This document shows positions 33,601 through 43,858 of a stretch of DNA of 64,000 nucleotides, in pieces (position 1 is the stretch's first letter; every line of letters begins with the position of its first letter). The notes below the pieces were generated by a model. That model was not told the origin of the DNA. It ran no database searches and was given only the letters and a program-made list of their open reading frames with translations. The translations under genes were made by a program, and so were the position numbers. Source of the stretch: Liolophura sinensis (lineage: Eukaryota; Mollusca; Polyplacophora; Chitonida; Chitonidae); contig NC_088302.1 in assembly GCF_032854445.1 (NCBI RefSeq), positions 18,039,338 through 18,103,337 on the forward strand, in the 5' to 3' direction.

Positions 33601-33919
33601 CCTGTCCTGGACAGTCGAATAATAAATACTGACCCTGGAGACTTTTTAATCTTGATTCGAGCCAGTCAAGATTTTTTTCCAGATATTCCATGCAGTAAAT
33701 TAGCCCGCCATTAGGTCCTAGTTTTAACTGGTTCATCACGTCTCCGAGTGTGATCAGCTCAGAAATGTCCACTGCACATGTGTAGGGAAGCTGATCATTG
33801 GCTGGATCCAGATTGATGACTGACACTTTTCGCCCCACAGCAGTCAGGAACTCACTCATTCCTTGACAATAGGTGGTTTTGCCTGAGCCTGGAGGCCCGA
33901 TAACCAGCTGGCCAAACAT
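30415..33919 (-). CDS. GPN2: GPN2, GPN-loop GTPase 2 (complete, three coding exons)
   Basis: GPN2 is a cytosolic SIMIBI-class GTPase that, with GPN1 and GPN3, promotes assembly and nuclear import of RNA polymerase II and probably III. Exons 33919-33314, 31658-31560 and 30618-30415 join in phase 0: 909 nt, 302 aa, against about 310 in human. Visible motifs: P-loop GPPGSGKT at residues 8-15, DPAN at 38-41, the family-defining Gly-Pro-Asn loop at 68-70 within KLGPNGG, G3 DCPGQ at 102-106 and G4-like SKVD at 170-173. ATG 33919-33917 is chosen because it starts [10 protein letters not shown] just before the P-loop, as in orthologues, and the next upstream frame crosses a likely 5'UTR splice acceptor. 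Convergent with UTP15 and divergent from COMMD10. Confidence 0.96.
30619..31559. other. GPN2 intron 2
   Basis: Nothing recognised apart from ordinary intron sequence. No SINE was detected. Confidence 0.7.
31560..31658 (-). CDS. GPN2: GPN2 middle coding exon
   Basis: Minus-strand acceptor TTATCTTTCAG and donor GTGAAA. It encodes [20 protein letters not shown], then [13 protein letters not shown]. [15 protein letters not shown] is strongly conserved in GPN2. Confidence 0.96.
32722..32935 (+). repeat. 26-30-bp minisatellite, about 7 units
   Basis: Unit of the form ACTGATGATGGTGTAAAATA followed by GAGAAATAAT, with length variation. It is open on the minus strand, giving a spurious Tyr/Ile-rich frame. 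Confidence 0.9.
33007..33274 (+). repeat. Full-length SINE family B
   Basis: Head GGTCTTCGAGGTCAAGGTGG, then ATGACCCAGGAGCCTCTCAC, diverged box B, conserved 3' block and (AATA)n tail. It lies inside GPN2 intron 1, in the orientation opposite to the gene. Confidence 0.9.
33314..33919 (-). CDS. GPN2: GPN2 first coding exon
   Basis: Encodes residues 1-202 with all four visible GTPase motifs. The donor is GTGAGT after the last codon, CAG. A likely acceptor, TTTTCCACAG, lies at 33945-33936, so the exon carries about 16 nt of 5'UTR and a non-coding first exon should lie further upstream on the minus strand. Confidence 0.96.
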
Positions 33920-34330
33920 TATCTGCCAGGATAATCTGTGGAAAACCTGTGACATCAAAACCAACAAAAAACATTATTATGACATTATTATCATTATCAG
34001 GAAGTACAATTCTGGATAAAGCAGAGGCTACCATGCAACCATCAGGCTTCTCACAAAAATAGGAGGTAGCTGACCGATAGACAATCAAGAATCACCTCTC
34101 AGAAACACCATGAACTAGCACCCCAAAAGATCATGTAAAACACGAATGATCAATCTCTCATCAGAGTTCTCATCAAAAACCATAAATTCTTAGAAAGTTC
34201 CACTTCCATACATAGCTAAAATGTGAAAATACATACATTAATTTATCAGTAGGCCTACATGTATATGAGGGAATTAGGCTTAACATTACCCAACACACTA
34301 TTAGTGATATGAGTGGGTATTTCATTTCAA

Positions 34331-34459
34331 TATTTATTTATTTATTTGATTGGTGTTTTATGCCATACCGGTAGGCCTAATCAAGAATATTTCTCGGCGG
34401 TGACCTGCATTATGGTGGGGAAATCCTCCCACCATCCGTAGGTTGCTGCAGGCCTTCAG
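34331..34459 (-). repeat. 5'-truncated SINE family B
   Basis: TATTTATTTATTTATTTGAT tail, GGTGTTTTATGCCATACCGG, then a shortened body and CCACCATCCGTAGGTTGCTG. The head is missing. Confidence 0.85.
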
Positions 34460-34801
34460 CTAAATACACGGACTTAAAACAATACAGCTGACGAACTCTC
34501 TCACATGCGATCACGACAGGGGTGGAACATGCAACCTTCAAGCTGGAGTTTGAATAGGCTGGGCGCACCTGTATGTAATTTCAGTGGAGCCTATCACTTC
34601 AGACTTGTCAGTTTTCTATGGGAAAGTTCACTCTTCTAAAGACGATCTATCATTTCTAACAAAGATGTACCTTAAGTAAACCCAGTCAAGTGTTCAGTAC
34701 GTGTCAGACAGGCAGTTCAACATTCATACACCACGAAATCTCAGAAGTTGAGAAGTGTTCAGAGACCTTTCTTATCTGCCCGCTCCACGCTTCTGCTTGT
34801 T

Positions 34802-34983
34802 GTTGTTGCAGTGGCAATCTCCGCTCAGAGGCGCTGCAGTTTTATGCAGTTTTATACGTGTGTCATATACAATGGACATCCACTGCTAGGAGAGGTGACA
34901 GTAGAATATGGGGAAAGGAAACTCGATGTTTTGCAGAGTGATCTAAAATCAGAAGATTCAGGAAGTGATTCCGTGGACTGTTG
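34802..34983 (+). CDS. Possible unassigned coding exon in the GPN2-COMMD10 interval
   Basis: A strong acceptor (pyrimidine-rich, ending TTGTTGTTGTTGCAG) opens a frame that ends in TGA. It encodes AISAQRRCSFMQFYTCVIYN, GHPLLGEVTVEYGERKLDVL and an acidic Ser-rich tail ending SGSDSVDC. Codons are purine-first biased (GGA GAG GTG ACA GTA GAA). The family is not recognised. It could be a small gene, an alternative exon or chance. Confidence 0.3.
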
Positions 34984-35104
34984 AAGCTTTCATTCTAGTT
35001 AGCATTTGATAGAATGGTCTGGTGACAGTTTATACGTTCGTCACCCGACAGGAGTTGGCCAACTAAAGTCACCTGACAATCAGACAAAGTGAAAGTGACG
35101 AAAA

Positions 35105-35133
35105 ATGGCGCTCATGTTTCAAGCTACAGCTAG
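35105..35133 (+). CDS. COMMD10: COMMD10 exon 1
   Basis: ATG in AAAATGGCG. It encodes MALMFQATA plus AG of the next Ser; donor GTACAG. Only 29 coding bases, placed by phase and by the position of the orthologous first exon. Confidence 0.8.
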
Positions 35134-38100
35134 GTACAGATGTGGTTTATGACTGTAGAGTCAGCACATAGTGGTTGATAATTGAAGTTAAAACCTTCAG
35201 ACAGCCTGTGTTTCACTTATGTGTATACTCGGTGGTATTTGTAAGCCATTGTAAAGTGATTACCACTCAAAACTGAACCAGAAAGGGGCGTGTCCAATTG
35301 TGCATGTTACATGAATGGTATAGTTTTGTTCAAATATAACAGATGGCGTGATTTCGTCTCGTTGCCTATCCCTTTGTTATATTAGTTCCAGGTATAGTAC
35401 ACTGACTATAGTAGATCATCGCATCAGCCCAACTAGCCTGGCAGTACTACTATATGTGTATTATATGAATATATTCTGTATACTTACAGTACACATATAG
35501 TAGTATGTGGATCGATATGAAGATCTGCATGTGTATTAGGTTGAGAGATATTTGGGATATGTCATAATCGTATTGTTGCTCAGCCTGTAGTCAGAGAATT
35601 GGTTAAGGAATGACAGCGGCATTTGAGCACGCCACCTACCTCTAAATAGTCAGATCTAGGTCATCTCCTTTTCCAGTCGTCACATACACTGTTTTGTAAT
35701 GATAATGCAGTAAAGCATCCATGTCTTGTGAAGAAGACTTCAGGCTATACTGTCACCAAATAAATAAATAAATAAATAAACAAATAAATAAACATAAACA
35801 TAATAAACATACAACCCTAGGTGTTGTTTTAGATTGATAACCATGCTTATGTTTGTATTTCCTGCGAGGCAGTTGCAGGAAGCAAATGTGCAATATGTTG
35901 ATGCCATGTGCTTTAAGCTTGACAATTGTTGACAAAACCACATAATAAAGATTTGTTTTTTTTTTTTTTTTGCTTTCATTGCAGCATCAAGAAGGCTGTT
36001 TCAATCATAAATGAAATAGATCCACCCAAATTTCCATTGTTACTCTCTAGAATTCTCCAGAAACTTCATCTAAAGGTAGGTACACCTATAGAGTCTTTGG
36101 ATGGCCTTCTGATGGAGGCCATGGCCTAACAATGCTGCTGTGCTAGCCTATGCTAATACTTCAATATCGCTGACAGGTTTTTGTTCAACTTAAGTTATGA
36201 ATCATTCACTTCCCACATGCAAACCCACCGTTTTTTTTCCAAATCGTTGCATGTTTATATGATGAACTTCAGTGTAGAATAAGAATTGCTTGTGTTTAGC
36301 ATTTGATTCGTTTGAACCAGCCGCCAAATAAAACAGGTGACATATTATCTGTATAATAAGTTAACAGTTTACTCTGTGGTCACACCAAAAGTTGAACCAT
36401 GGTCATCAAATCATTGTTTTATGCTCTGAAAGAACCTTGTTTTGTAATCAGTGGAAAGCTGTTCCCATTACATGTGTATAAAAAAATAGCATCACAAAAA
36501 AGTGTGAATGACCTTGAATTAGTTGTTCAGTTTTACAAATATTTATTTTCAGGATGACAGTTCATTTACTGAAGATGAAGAAGAAAAACTTCAGTCCACC
36601 TTTAAACTTCCAGCCTCAGATTTACAATTGTTAATAGAAGCCTTGGAGTTCTTTCTGCAGCAGGTAAGGGGTTAAGTAAAGGGAGATAACCATTCAAAAA
36701 GCAATTTAGTGAGTGAGTGAGTGAGTGAGTGCTTGGGGTTTAACTTCGTACTCAACAATTTTTCAGTCATATGAAGACGAAGGAATCCTTAGGGTGTATG
36801 TGATGTGCCTCCTTGTTGCAGGGCAGATTTTCACCGCTCTTTTATCTAGTGCTGCGTCAATGAGACGACTTACTGAAGGCAACTACATGTAAGCTGCCCT
36901 GCCCGTGCCATTACACTGATACAGGTCAACCAGTTGTTGCACTATCCTCCTCATGCTGAACGCCAAGCGAGGAATCCACAACTTCCTCTTTTAAAGTCTT
37001 TGGTGTGACTGGACCAAGGATTGATCCTGGATCTACTGCTCCCGCAGCGGAAGAAAAAGCAATTTAGTAGTGATTGTAAAATGTGTTCAAAATGAAATAT
37101 TCTTCACATCAAATTGTAAAATTTGACAGTATTAAACAGTATAGGTGTCTTTAATTTGGTATTTGAGCGACCCAGCACTATAAGTACATGTAATATTATG
37201 GGAACACAAACTCAGACGATACTCATAGCTGTAAGGATTTTCTTCTTCCAGGCTGCTTACCACACAGCAAAACCAGCTGTTTTGACTCAACAGTTGCAAC
37301 AGTTAGAGATTGAAGAGGAAAAGGTAGGGCGGATACTCTGTTTATTTTCAGCTTCATATTCTTCAAAAAGTTGGGTTAACTAACTTGTCTTTCATTGTTT
37401 TCAGTGGTTCATCCAGCATACAGTCTGCGTAATAGTGGGGGTTAAATTAAATCAGATGTGGATTGGGCAGGGGTTAACTTTGCTAAGTACATAGTCTTTA
37501 ATAATCTCGTGTAGTCTTGCATTTTTGCAAAGAAACCATTCAAAAGTTCATAATATAACAACACCACAAAATGGTGATCTATGGCTAGTGTTATGCATCA
37601 AGCCTGCTCACCAATAAATCTCTTTACAATATAGAGCAGGAAGATGACATGTCTGTTGTTGCAAATCTGGTAAATCCAAGCTACCACAAGCCAAATAAAG
37701 TCATCAATTTGAAGCTCCCTTTGTTGTTTGCATTTTTAAGTTTTTATCCAATCTGCAGCTCAATATCAGATTATCTGCTTGTAGCCAAGTGTGAGATTTT
37801 AATAGACTAAAAAATATGTAGTTAGGGTATCGTGGTTTTAAATTTGTTATGAGCTTATTCTTGCTGCACACGGCATGCACGTCTGTGACTAAAACATTAG
37901 GGAAACAGACCACCCATGATTCCCATTCATTCTGTCGACTACATGTCACGACATCTGGACTACATTTTTGTCATCGAGCAGAAATTTGAAAGATTTACCT
38001 AATGACTTGTCTAATGTCATGTCTTTAACACATGAAGAATTTCTAATGTTTGATATCCCCCTTGGAATGTCATTAAAAATGATTTTATGTGAACATGATA

Positions 38101-40006
38101 TGTGCACGATTTCCGTATTACATAAGTAGAGTGTTACCACTATGTGATGTTATATGTGAATACATGAAGACATCACAGTTGTAGTTGTGGCATTCAGAGT
38201 CAGTAGGCCTTATAGGTGATAGAAAACAGCTTCTTACATCTGCTCTTGTAAGTGTCAGATAATTGTTTTCTCCTTTTCTTCATGAGTATAGCCATGTTTT
38301 ATACACACATGGTGACAATTTTGTGTTGTTTCCTCACAGGTCAGTGTAATTGTAGAGTCATGGACCAACAGTGGACGAGATGTGGTTCAGAAACTAAGGG
38401 AGATAACCATGGCCCCCAAACAGGTTTGTCGCTGCATTGCCTATGTGGACCATCTCATCTTTCCTATATGTTGTCTGGCAGTTTACAACATTTCCACTGT
38501 CTCAATGTGGTGTTCAGCAAATTATGTTGTTTATCTGGATGTGAGCAGTTTGCTTCACCTAATAACTTGTTCACCATGGTAAACATGAAGAAGGTTTTTT
38601 AGTACATGTACCACACTAACACATTAGGACAGTTTCGAGTTCGCTTTCTTTTGTGACTACAGGTAAAAAAAAAAAAAAAACTTCCTCATGAAAAGTGGTT
38701 TCACTTGTGTATCCAGAATATTGCGAGAAAGGTGATCGGTAAATTAATGTGAACAAAAGTTGCTTAACATTTCACAGGTCAAATAATACACAGAAGGACT
38801 ATTTTTACCTTTAGTAACAGAAAAGTTCGAACTCGAAATTCCATTATTCTCGACAATGTCGCTTTACTACATGTATTTTAAACAGCATGAAAACATTGGA
38901 AATTCCTTTCTGCTACTCTTACTTTTGAAAGTCACTTCTGTGGAATGGTTTACTATTGTTCTGTTTCTAAAAATAAATCTTATCATTTCAGCTGACCGAT
39001 GTTAACTGGAGGCTGAACTTACAGATGGCTCAAGACAACAAAACCAAGATGAAAATGCCCAATGCTCAGTTTGAACTTGGAATTATACATCAAGATACAC
39101 AGGTATTCTTTAAAAATAAAAATGCATTCAATTTGGTTTCTGAACTAAATAATTAACTGTCAGATGTTAGTAGGAGGCTAAACCTACAGATGTCTCAAAA
39201 CCAATGAACTTGGAAATAAAAGGATTCCCAGGTGTTTTTATGTGTATATAAAAAATGCATGTGAATTGGTGGCGAAACTAAAATGTAGTGGATTTTGTGT
39301 ATTAAGTAATAAATGGTATAAAAATTGAAATTATTGTTTTCTTTCCAGGAGAAGGAAAAGGTTAGGATGGAGTTTACACATGATGAGTTGTTTGCATTCT
39401 ATAATCAGGTATGTAAGGCTTGTAACTATGCATGTAATAGTCTGATACCTGGTTTGTGACTTACTAAAGCAGCAATATCACTGACACAAAGCAGGGTCAC
39501 TCTGCTAAGTTTTCTGTTGTATTTGTAATACATAAAGTTTTGTCAGGGAATCTCACAAGGTGTGATGTACATATTTATGCAAAGAAAGAAAGCAGTGAAA
39601 TATTACAAAGTTTGAAACCGAAGAAATAATAGTGAATGAAAAGAAAAGAAATCTTCCTTTTAGGAGATTAAACATAAAAATTTAATTTAATGACTGAAGA
39701 GAATCAAAATCAGTGAAAAGAAAAGAATCTTCTTTATAATAAATTAAACATAAGTAATAATAATTAATTAATAATTAATAATTGAAGAGAATTGGATTGA
39801 ATGAAAGGAAAGGAAAATTTCTTTTTAGTAGATTAAAGATATTTAATTTAATTCTTTAACTACTCATTCTTTAACTGCTTAGTTGATAGCATTGTGGTGA
39901 TGCAATCTTACTATAATTACACATTGAGCAAATTTCAATTGAGTGTTATCTTCTGTGTCATTTACAGTTGGAGAAGATACAGAAGCAACTTGATGGCTTG
40001 AGCTGA
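35105..40006 (+). CDS. COMMD10: COMMD10, COMM domain-containing protein 10 (complete)
   Basis: COMMD10 is one of ten COMM subunits of the Commander (CCC/retriever) complex, which recycles membrane cargo from endosomes; family members also influence NF-kB and cullin signalling. Eight coding exons join in frame: 35105-35133, 35985-36075, 36553-36663, 37252-37323, 38340-38423, 38992-39102, 39349-39408 and 39968-40006. They give 597 nt, 198 aa (human about 202). The helical N-terminal domain includes [12 protein letters not shown] and [13 protein letters not shown]. The COMM domain (about residues 130-198) has the signature [10 protein letters not shown] and [17 protein letters not shown]. The short first exon ([10 protein letters not shown]) was chosen because its phase-2 donor completes the Ser before IKKA, as in orthologues. 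Confidence 0.95.
35134..35984. other. COMMD10 intron 1
   Basis: Contains a perfect 16-bp inverted repeat (35445-35460 with 35490-35505) and an AAATAAATAAAT run at 35757-35790. The AAATA run resembles a SINE tail with no SINE body in front of it. Confidence 0.75.
35445..35505. repeat. Perfect 16-bp inverted repeat (hairpin)
   Basis: Arms TACTACTATATGTGTA and TACACATATAGTAGTA, with a 29-nt AT-rich loop. It is intronic. Confidence 0.85.
35985..36075 (+). CDS. COMMD10: COMMD10 exon 2
   Basis: Acceptor TTTCATTGCAG after a long T-run, donor GTAGGT. It encodes [20 protein letters not shown], then [10 protein letters not shown]. Confidence 0.95.
36076..36552. other. COMMD10 intron 2
   Basis: Ordinary intron; nothing notable seen. 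Confidence 0.7.
36553..36663 (+). CDS. COMMD10: COMMD10 exon 3
   Basis: Acceptor TATTTTCAG, donor GTAAGG. It encodes [20 protein letters not shown], then [17 protein letters not shown]. Confidence 0.95.
36706..37060 (-). repeat. SINE-like repeat with (GTGA)n edge, family A relative
   Basis: Begins with (GTGA)n at 36710-36731, then TGCTTGGGGTTTAACTTCGT and ACTCAACAATTTTTCAGTCA. Near the other end are TGAACGCCAAGCGAGGAATC, which is the reverse of the CCTCGCTTGGCGCTCAG string in the 26.5-kb SINE, and a tRNA-like end (GGATTGATCCTGGATC). It fills most of COMMD10 intron 3 (36664-37251). Confidence 0.8.
37252..37323 (+). CDS. COMMD10: COMMD10 exon 4
   Basis: Acceptor TTCTTCCAG, donor GTAGGG. It encodes [20 protein letters not shown], then EEEK. 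Matches AxYHxxKPAxLxQQL in orthologues. Confidence 0.96.
37324..38339. other. COMMD10 intron 4
   Basis: About 1 kb with no repeat or gene recognised. Confidence 0.7.
38340..38423 (+). CDS. COMMD10: COMMD10 exon 5
   Basis: Acceptor TTTCCTCACAG, donor GTTTGT. It encodes [20 protein letters not shown], then EITMAPKQ. Confidence 0.95.
38424..38991. other. COMMD10 intron 5
   Basis: Contains an A-run at 38666-38680; otherwise plain intron. Confidence 0.7.
38992..39102 (+). CDS. COMMD10: COMMD10 exon 6 (COMM domain)
   Basis: Acceptor TCATTTCAG, donor GTATTC. It encodes [20 protein letters not shown], then [17 protein letters not shown]. The WxLNLQMA core is typical of COMM domains. Confidence 0.97.
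39349..39408 (+). CDS. COMMD10: COMMD10 exon 7 (COMM domain)
   Basis: Acceptor TTTCTTTCCAG, donor GTATGT. It encodes [20 protein letters not shown]. The 246-bp intron before it has no feature. Confidence 0.96.
39409..39967. other. COMMD10 intron 7
   Basis: A three-fold degenerate repeat of a GAAAAGAAAAGAAATCTTCC-like motif with TTTTAGGAGATTAAACAT (39630-39850). No gene. Confidence 0.6.
39968..40006 (+). CDS. COMMD10: COMMD10 terminal coding exon
   Basis: Acceptor TCATTTACAG, stop TGA 40004-40006. It encodes [12 protein letters not shown], the usual COMMD10 C-terminus (LExIQxQLDxL). Confidence 0.96.
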   Translation: MEKIQKQLDGLS

Positions 40007-41504
40007 GACATTCTGGATTGAGTGGATTTCTTGGAATAAGACATGAGAATTGACTGCCGTTCTCAAATTTCTGTTTGAAACTAGTCTTTGATGACTGATA
40101 ACCACGTGGAAAAATTTGGATGACAGACTCGGGCCATTACGATTACAACCTGTTGTATATACCAGTATCACGTTTCAGTTTTGGACCAGTGATATTTTCA
40201 GAAACTGGCCAACAGAGAAAACTGGTTTACATATGTACATATGGGTGTGAAGTTTTGGGTAAAGCAGAACTTGGGATCAGTGAATATTTAGCAGAATGTG
40301 CTTTTAAGGTGTAAATACTACAATGTATCAGTTCCATTCTGCATCATAATAATGTCAAGTAAAGTTCTGAATGAATCATTGACGTAATTGAGTAGGATTC
40401 ATTAATGAAATCACCCGGCGTTCTCACCCCCAAAGTACTGAGACCATCTTTCTGAATGCTGCTAAGATGTGACTTTTAGTCATGTTGCTAAGATGTGACT
40501 TTTAGTGTATTTTAGTAGGTATACAAATCAAGATATAGTATGTATTGTTGATAATTGATGTGCTTGTTTGTATTTATAAACTGAAACCAGCAGTTTTGTC
40601 CCTTGTCCACATGAAAATAAGTTGTTTGTCAGATAACTGTTGAAACTTTCAAATGGGTACATCTTCCTTTGGTGCCTAGTATTAGAGAAGAGGCTAACTG
40701 CTGGCCAGCTCTAACTTTGTGGAGGGGATAGGATGTCAGTATGTTTCCTGTTATAATCACATCATTCCAGTGTTGAGATAGGGACTGACAGGCTGAAAGA
40801 AATTCAAACTGTGTTTAAGGCAATAATAAATTTATTTATTTATTTGGTTGGTGTTTTACACCATGACGGCGGCCAGCATTATGGTGAGAGGAAATCAGGC
40901 AGAGCCCAGCGGAAACCCACGACCATCCGTAGGTTGCCGACTGACCTTCCCACTGCAACAATAACGTTAATAAAGCCAAGAAACAAAATTTAATGAATGG
41001 CAGTGACTTGAGCTTCACTAATTGATGGGCTGTGGGGGTGTGAGCTTATAATGTGTATATTTTGTGTCATTCATGAATTAAAACTCTCAACCATCAGTAT
41101 TGACCTATGGCACCGTAGTGATGACCATAAAGGCGCTGTTTGTAGGACATATTTATGAGTCACAGAGCTGATACCAGCTTATGTTTTATAGTGGGGGATA
41201 TTTCATGTAAAACAACTAAAAATTAAATAAATTGGCAAATTCTCCATGAAAGTGACTTCGTTTTACAGACGTCTGCCTGTGTGTGCAGCAACGAACTTGT
41301 TCCTACTCAAAGTGAGCGGTTTTCCAAGTATGTATGATGGGATTAGTGTTCATTTCTTATTTCTTATTTGTATAATTTCTTACATACCTTTATCTTCGGG
41401 AGTTAGTGTTAAACGTTGTTGTGGAAATGGATCTTGCGATTATCGACTTGGAACGCCCTTTACGGACTACGAATGGTATGGGAATGTCAGACTTGACCCT
41501 TATA
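40007..41504. other. COMMD10 3' flank and spacer
   Basis: Includes the COMMD10 3'UTR; a candidate poly-A signal AATAAA near 40825 lies at the edge of a SINE (40831-40954). A 20-bp string GCTAAGATGTGACTTTTAGT occurs twice, near 40460 and 40486. Confidence 0.65.
40831..40954 (-). repeat. 5'-truncated SINE family B
   Basis: TTTATTTATTTATTTGGTTG tail, GGCGGCCAGCATTATGGTGA, CCACGACCATCCGTAGGTTG; ends at GACCTTCCCACTG. Confidence 0.88.
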
Positions 41505-42227
41505 TTCATTGAATGGACATGATTGAGGAGATTGGGTGTTCACTGACTGGACATGACTGAGGGGGTTGGGTGTTCATGGAATGGACATGACTGAGGGGAT
41601 TGGGTGTTCATTGAATGGACCTGACTGAGGGGATCGGGTGTTCATTGAATGGACCTGACTGAGGGGATTGGGTGTTCATTGAATGGACCTGACTGAGGGG
41701 ATCGGGTGTTCATTGAATGGACCTGACTGAGGGGATCGGGTGTTCATTGAGTGGACATGACTGAGGGGGTTGGGTGTTCCTTGAATGGACATGACTTGAG
41801 GGGATCGGGTGTTCATTGAGTGGACATGACTGAGGGGGTTGGGTGTTCCTTGAATGGACATGACTTGAGGGGATCAGGTGTTCATTGAATGGACATGACT
41901 GAGTGGGTTGGGTGTTCACTGACTGGACATGACTGAGGGAGTTGGGTGCCCATTGAATTGACATGACTGAGGGGATTGGGTGTTCATTGAATGGACATGA
42001 CTGAGGGGATTGGGTGTTCATTGAATGGACCTGACTGAGGGGATCGGGTGTTCATTGAGTGGACATGACTGAGGGGGTTGGGTGTTCCTTGAATGGACAT
42101 GACTTGAGGGGATCGGGTGTTCATTGAATGGACATGACTGAGTGGGTTGGGTGTTCATTGAATGGACATGACAGGGGGTTGGGTGTTCATTGACTGGACA
42201 TGACTGAGGGGGTTGGGTGTTCATTGA
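41505..42227 (+). repeat. 34-bp minisatellite, about 21 copies
   Basis: Unit GAATGGACATGACTGAGGGG plus ATTGGGTGTTCATT, with starts at 41511, 41545, 41579 and so on every 34 bp. Variants ACTTGAGGGG and TTCCTTGAA group into higher-order blocks. Three units make 102 nt, so long spurious 34-residue repeat frames (MNTQ/FNEHPIPS type) appear on the minus strand. Confidence 0.97.
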
Positions 42228-42478
42228 TTTATTTATTTATTTGATTGGTGTTTTACGCCGTACTCAAGAATATTTCACTTATACAAGGGCGGCCAGCATT
42301 ATGGTGGGAGGAAACCAGGCACAGCCTGGCAGAAACCCATGATGATCTGCAGGTTGCTGACAGACCTTCCCATGTACGGCCGGAGAGGAAGCCAGCATGA
42401 GCTGGACTTGAACTCACAGCGACTTCATTGTTGAGAGGCTCCAGGGTCATTACGCTGCACTAGCGCGCTAACCAACTA
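42228..42478 (-). repeat. Near full-length SINE family B at the end of the minisatellite
   Basis: The (TTTA)n tail starts directly in the last 34-bp unit (TTCATTGA then TTTATTTATT). The body is well preserved and ends CTAGCGCGCTAACCAACT. Confidence 0.93.
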
Positions 42479-43737
42479 AATTCGGTTGAATTCACAACTA
42501 AGAGTAGGTCGGATGTGTCACTGTATGATATCGCTACAGTGTAGTAGATATAATTGCATATAGTTAAGGCAGTAGTCGTATGGTTTAAGATGCAAGAGGT
42601 ATTTCTTACATCTAAATAAAATCAACGCTGATTGGATGATAGTTATGGAGCAGGGATATGTCAGCGTGTTTTCAGCACGAACAAGTAAGATGGCTTTATT
42701 ATGAAAGTGAGTAGCTGTGATGGTCATAAAAATACGGACGAAAGCCTCTCCCATGAAGTCGACTGGGAGTAGCCTCCCTTAGACCGTAAACGCTACGTGT
42801 ATCGAGCACGATGACACATTGTTTGGTGGTTAGCTCCATCATCAAGCTCATGCAATGTAGTTACATGGCAACGGGTGAACATATGTATGTATGCGATTTT
42901 AGTCGAATTTTAGAAAGCGACTGGGATGTATAGTACGCTATATGAGACTATTGTTCTGTGTGACATATCGTGCCGACCTTATTTCACGAATAGAAACAGT
43001 ACAAAGCCAAACCGTAACGCACTATAAGATGAACGAGAATACATTGCATCACTGGCCTGTATGAAGTTTAGTTCACACGTGTCGCATGTAAGTGAAATGT
43101 TCCTGGGTATTTGCAGCGCATAAAATACCAATCAAATAAATAAATGAATAAAAATAAATGTAACTAATTGACAAGGATCAGTGATATGACAGAACACTCT
43201 GGTTTCCTAAACCGATGAAGCAGATCGCCATCATCAGTGAAACAATTCTTGACCATGCATGGCTTTAATGAAATAAATAAATACGGTGGATTAAGACCGG
43301 ATTATCCTCTCACTCGGTGCCTCCGTTGCGCAACTTACATTTCGGCATGTCTAGTACAACATTTGGATACTGATTCAATTCATTCGTCTAAAACACTCTG
43401 CGCCTTTCTGCCATCATTGAAGACCGTTCACAGCTTCCCTTTCAATGAATCCGTCCTAATTTCGTACTTTATATACTTAGCTGGTTTGTGTTGAACGCTG
43501 TTTGGAAATTGGTCTTGTGATAATTGACTAGAAAGGTCGCCCCTTTTGGTTGACGTCCTGATATACGAATGTCTGCATGTTTTGACGTCGAGAAGTATAC
43601 ATGAAGTTATCGTAGTGATTTTCAGTACCCATTTAGGTCGCAATTTTAAGATTTCATTTTCTAAGTGAACCCTGCCAAAAATTTGGCCAGGGTCTGAAAC
43701 ATAATATTTAATCACCCTTTTTTTCACCCTTTTAGTC
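42479..43737. other. Intergenic, no recognised gene
   Basis: Contains a SINE tail fragment (43091-43160). The segment near 43480-43560 weakly resembles 41395-41470 (see findings). Confidence 0.6.
43091..43160 (+). repeat. SINE family B 3' fragment
   Basis: AGTGAAATGTTCCTGGGTAT, then ACCAATCAAATAAATAAATG. Confidence 0.75.
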
Positions 43738-43858
43738 GGTATGTTTCACCTATACGACGGAAGCCATCATAATATGGGGGTAGAAAATCGGAAAAAGCCC
43801 GCTGGATTTTCCCTCTTACAACCGGAGAGGAAGTCAGCATGAGCTGGATTTGAGCTAA
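43738..43858 (-). repeat. Degraded SINE family B
   Basis: GTTTCACCTATACGACGGAA, GAGAGGAAGTCAGCATGAGC, TGGATTTGAGC. The tail is lost. Confidence 0.75.

Larger units (their letters stand above)
33936..35104. promoter_or_regulatory. Head-to-head region between GPN2 and COMMD10
   Basis: The start codons are 1186 bp apart on opposite strands, so the two promoters must lie here or overlap. It contains a truncated SINE (34331-34459) and an unassigned exon-like frame (34802-34983). No TATA box is evident. The COMMD10 start context AAAATGGCG resembles a YY1-type site, common at housekeeping starts. Confidence 0.55.

Noticed and set aside
41676-42224. Open frames with MNTQ/FNEHPIPS repeats
   Set aside because: Translation of the 34-bp minisatellite read over three units. 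No start context, splice structure or codon bias.
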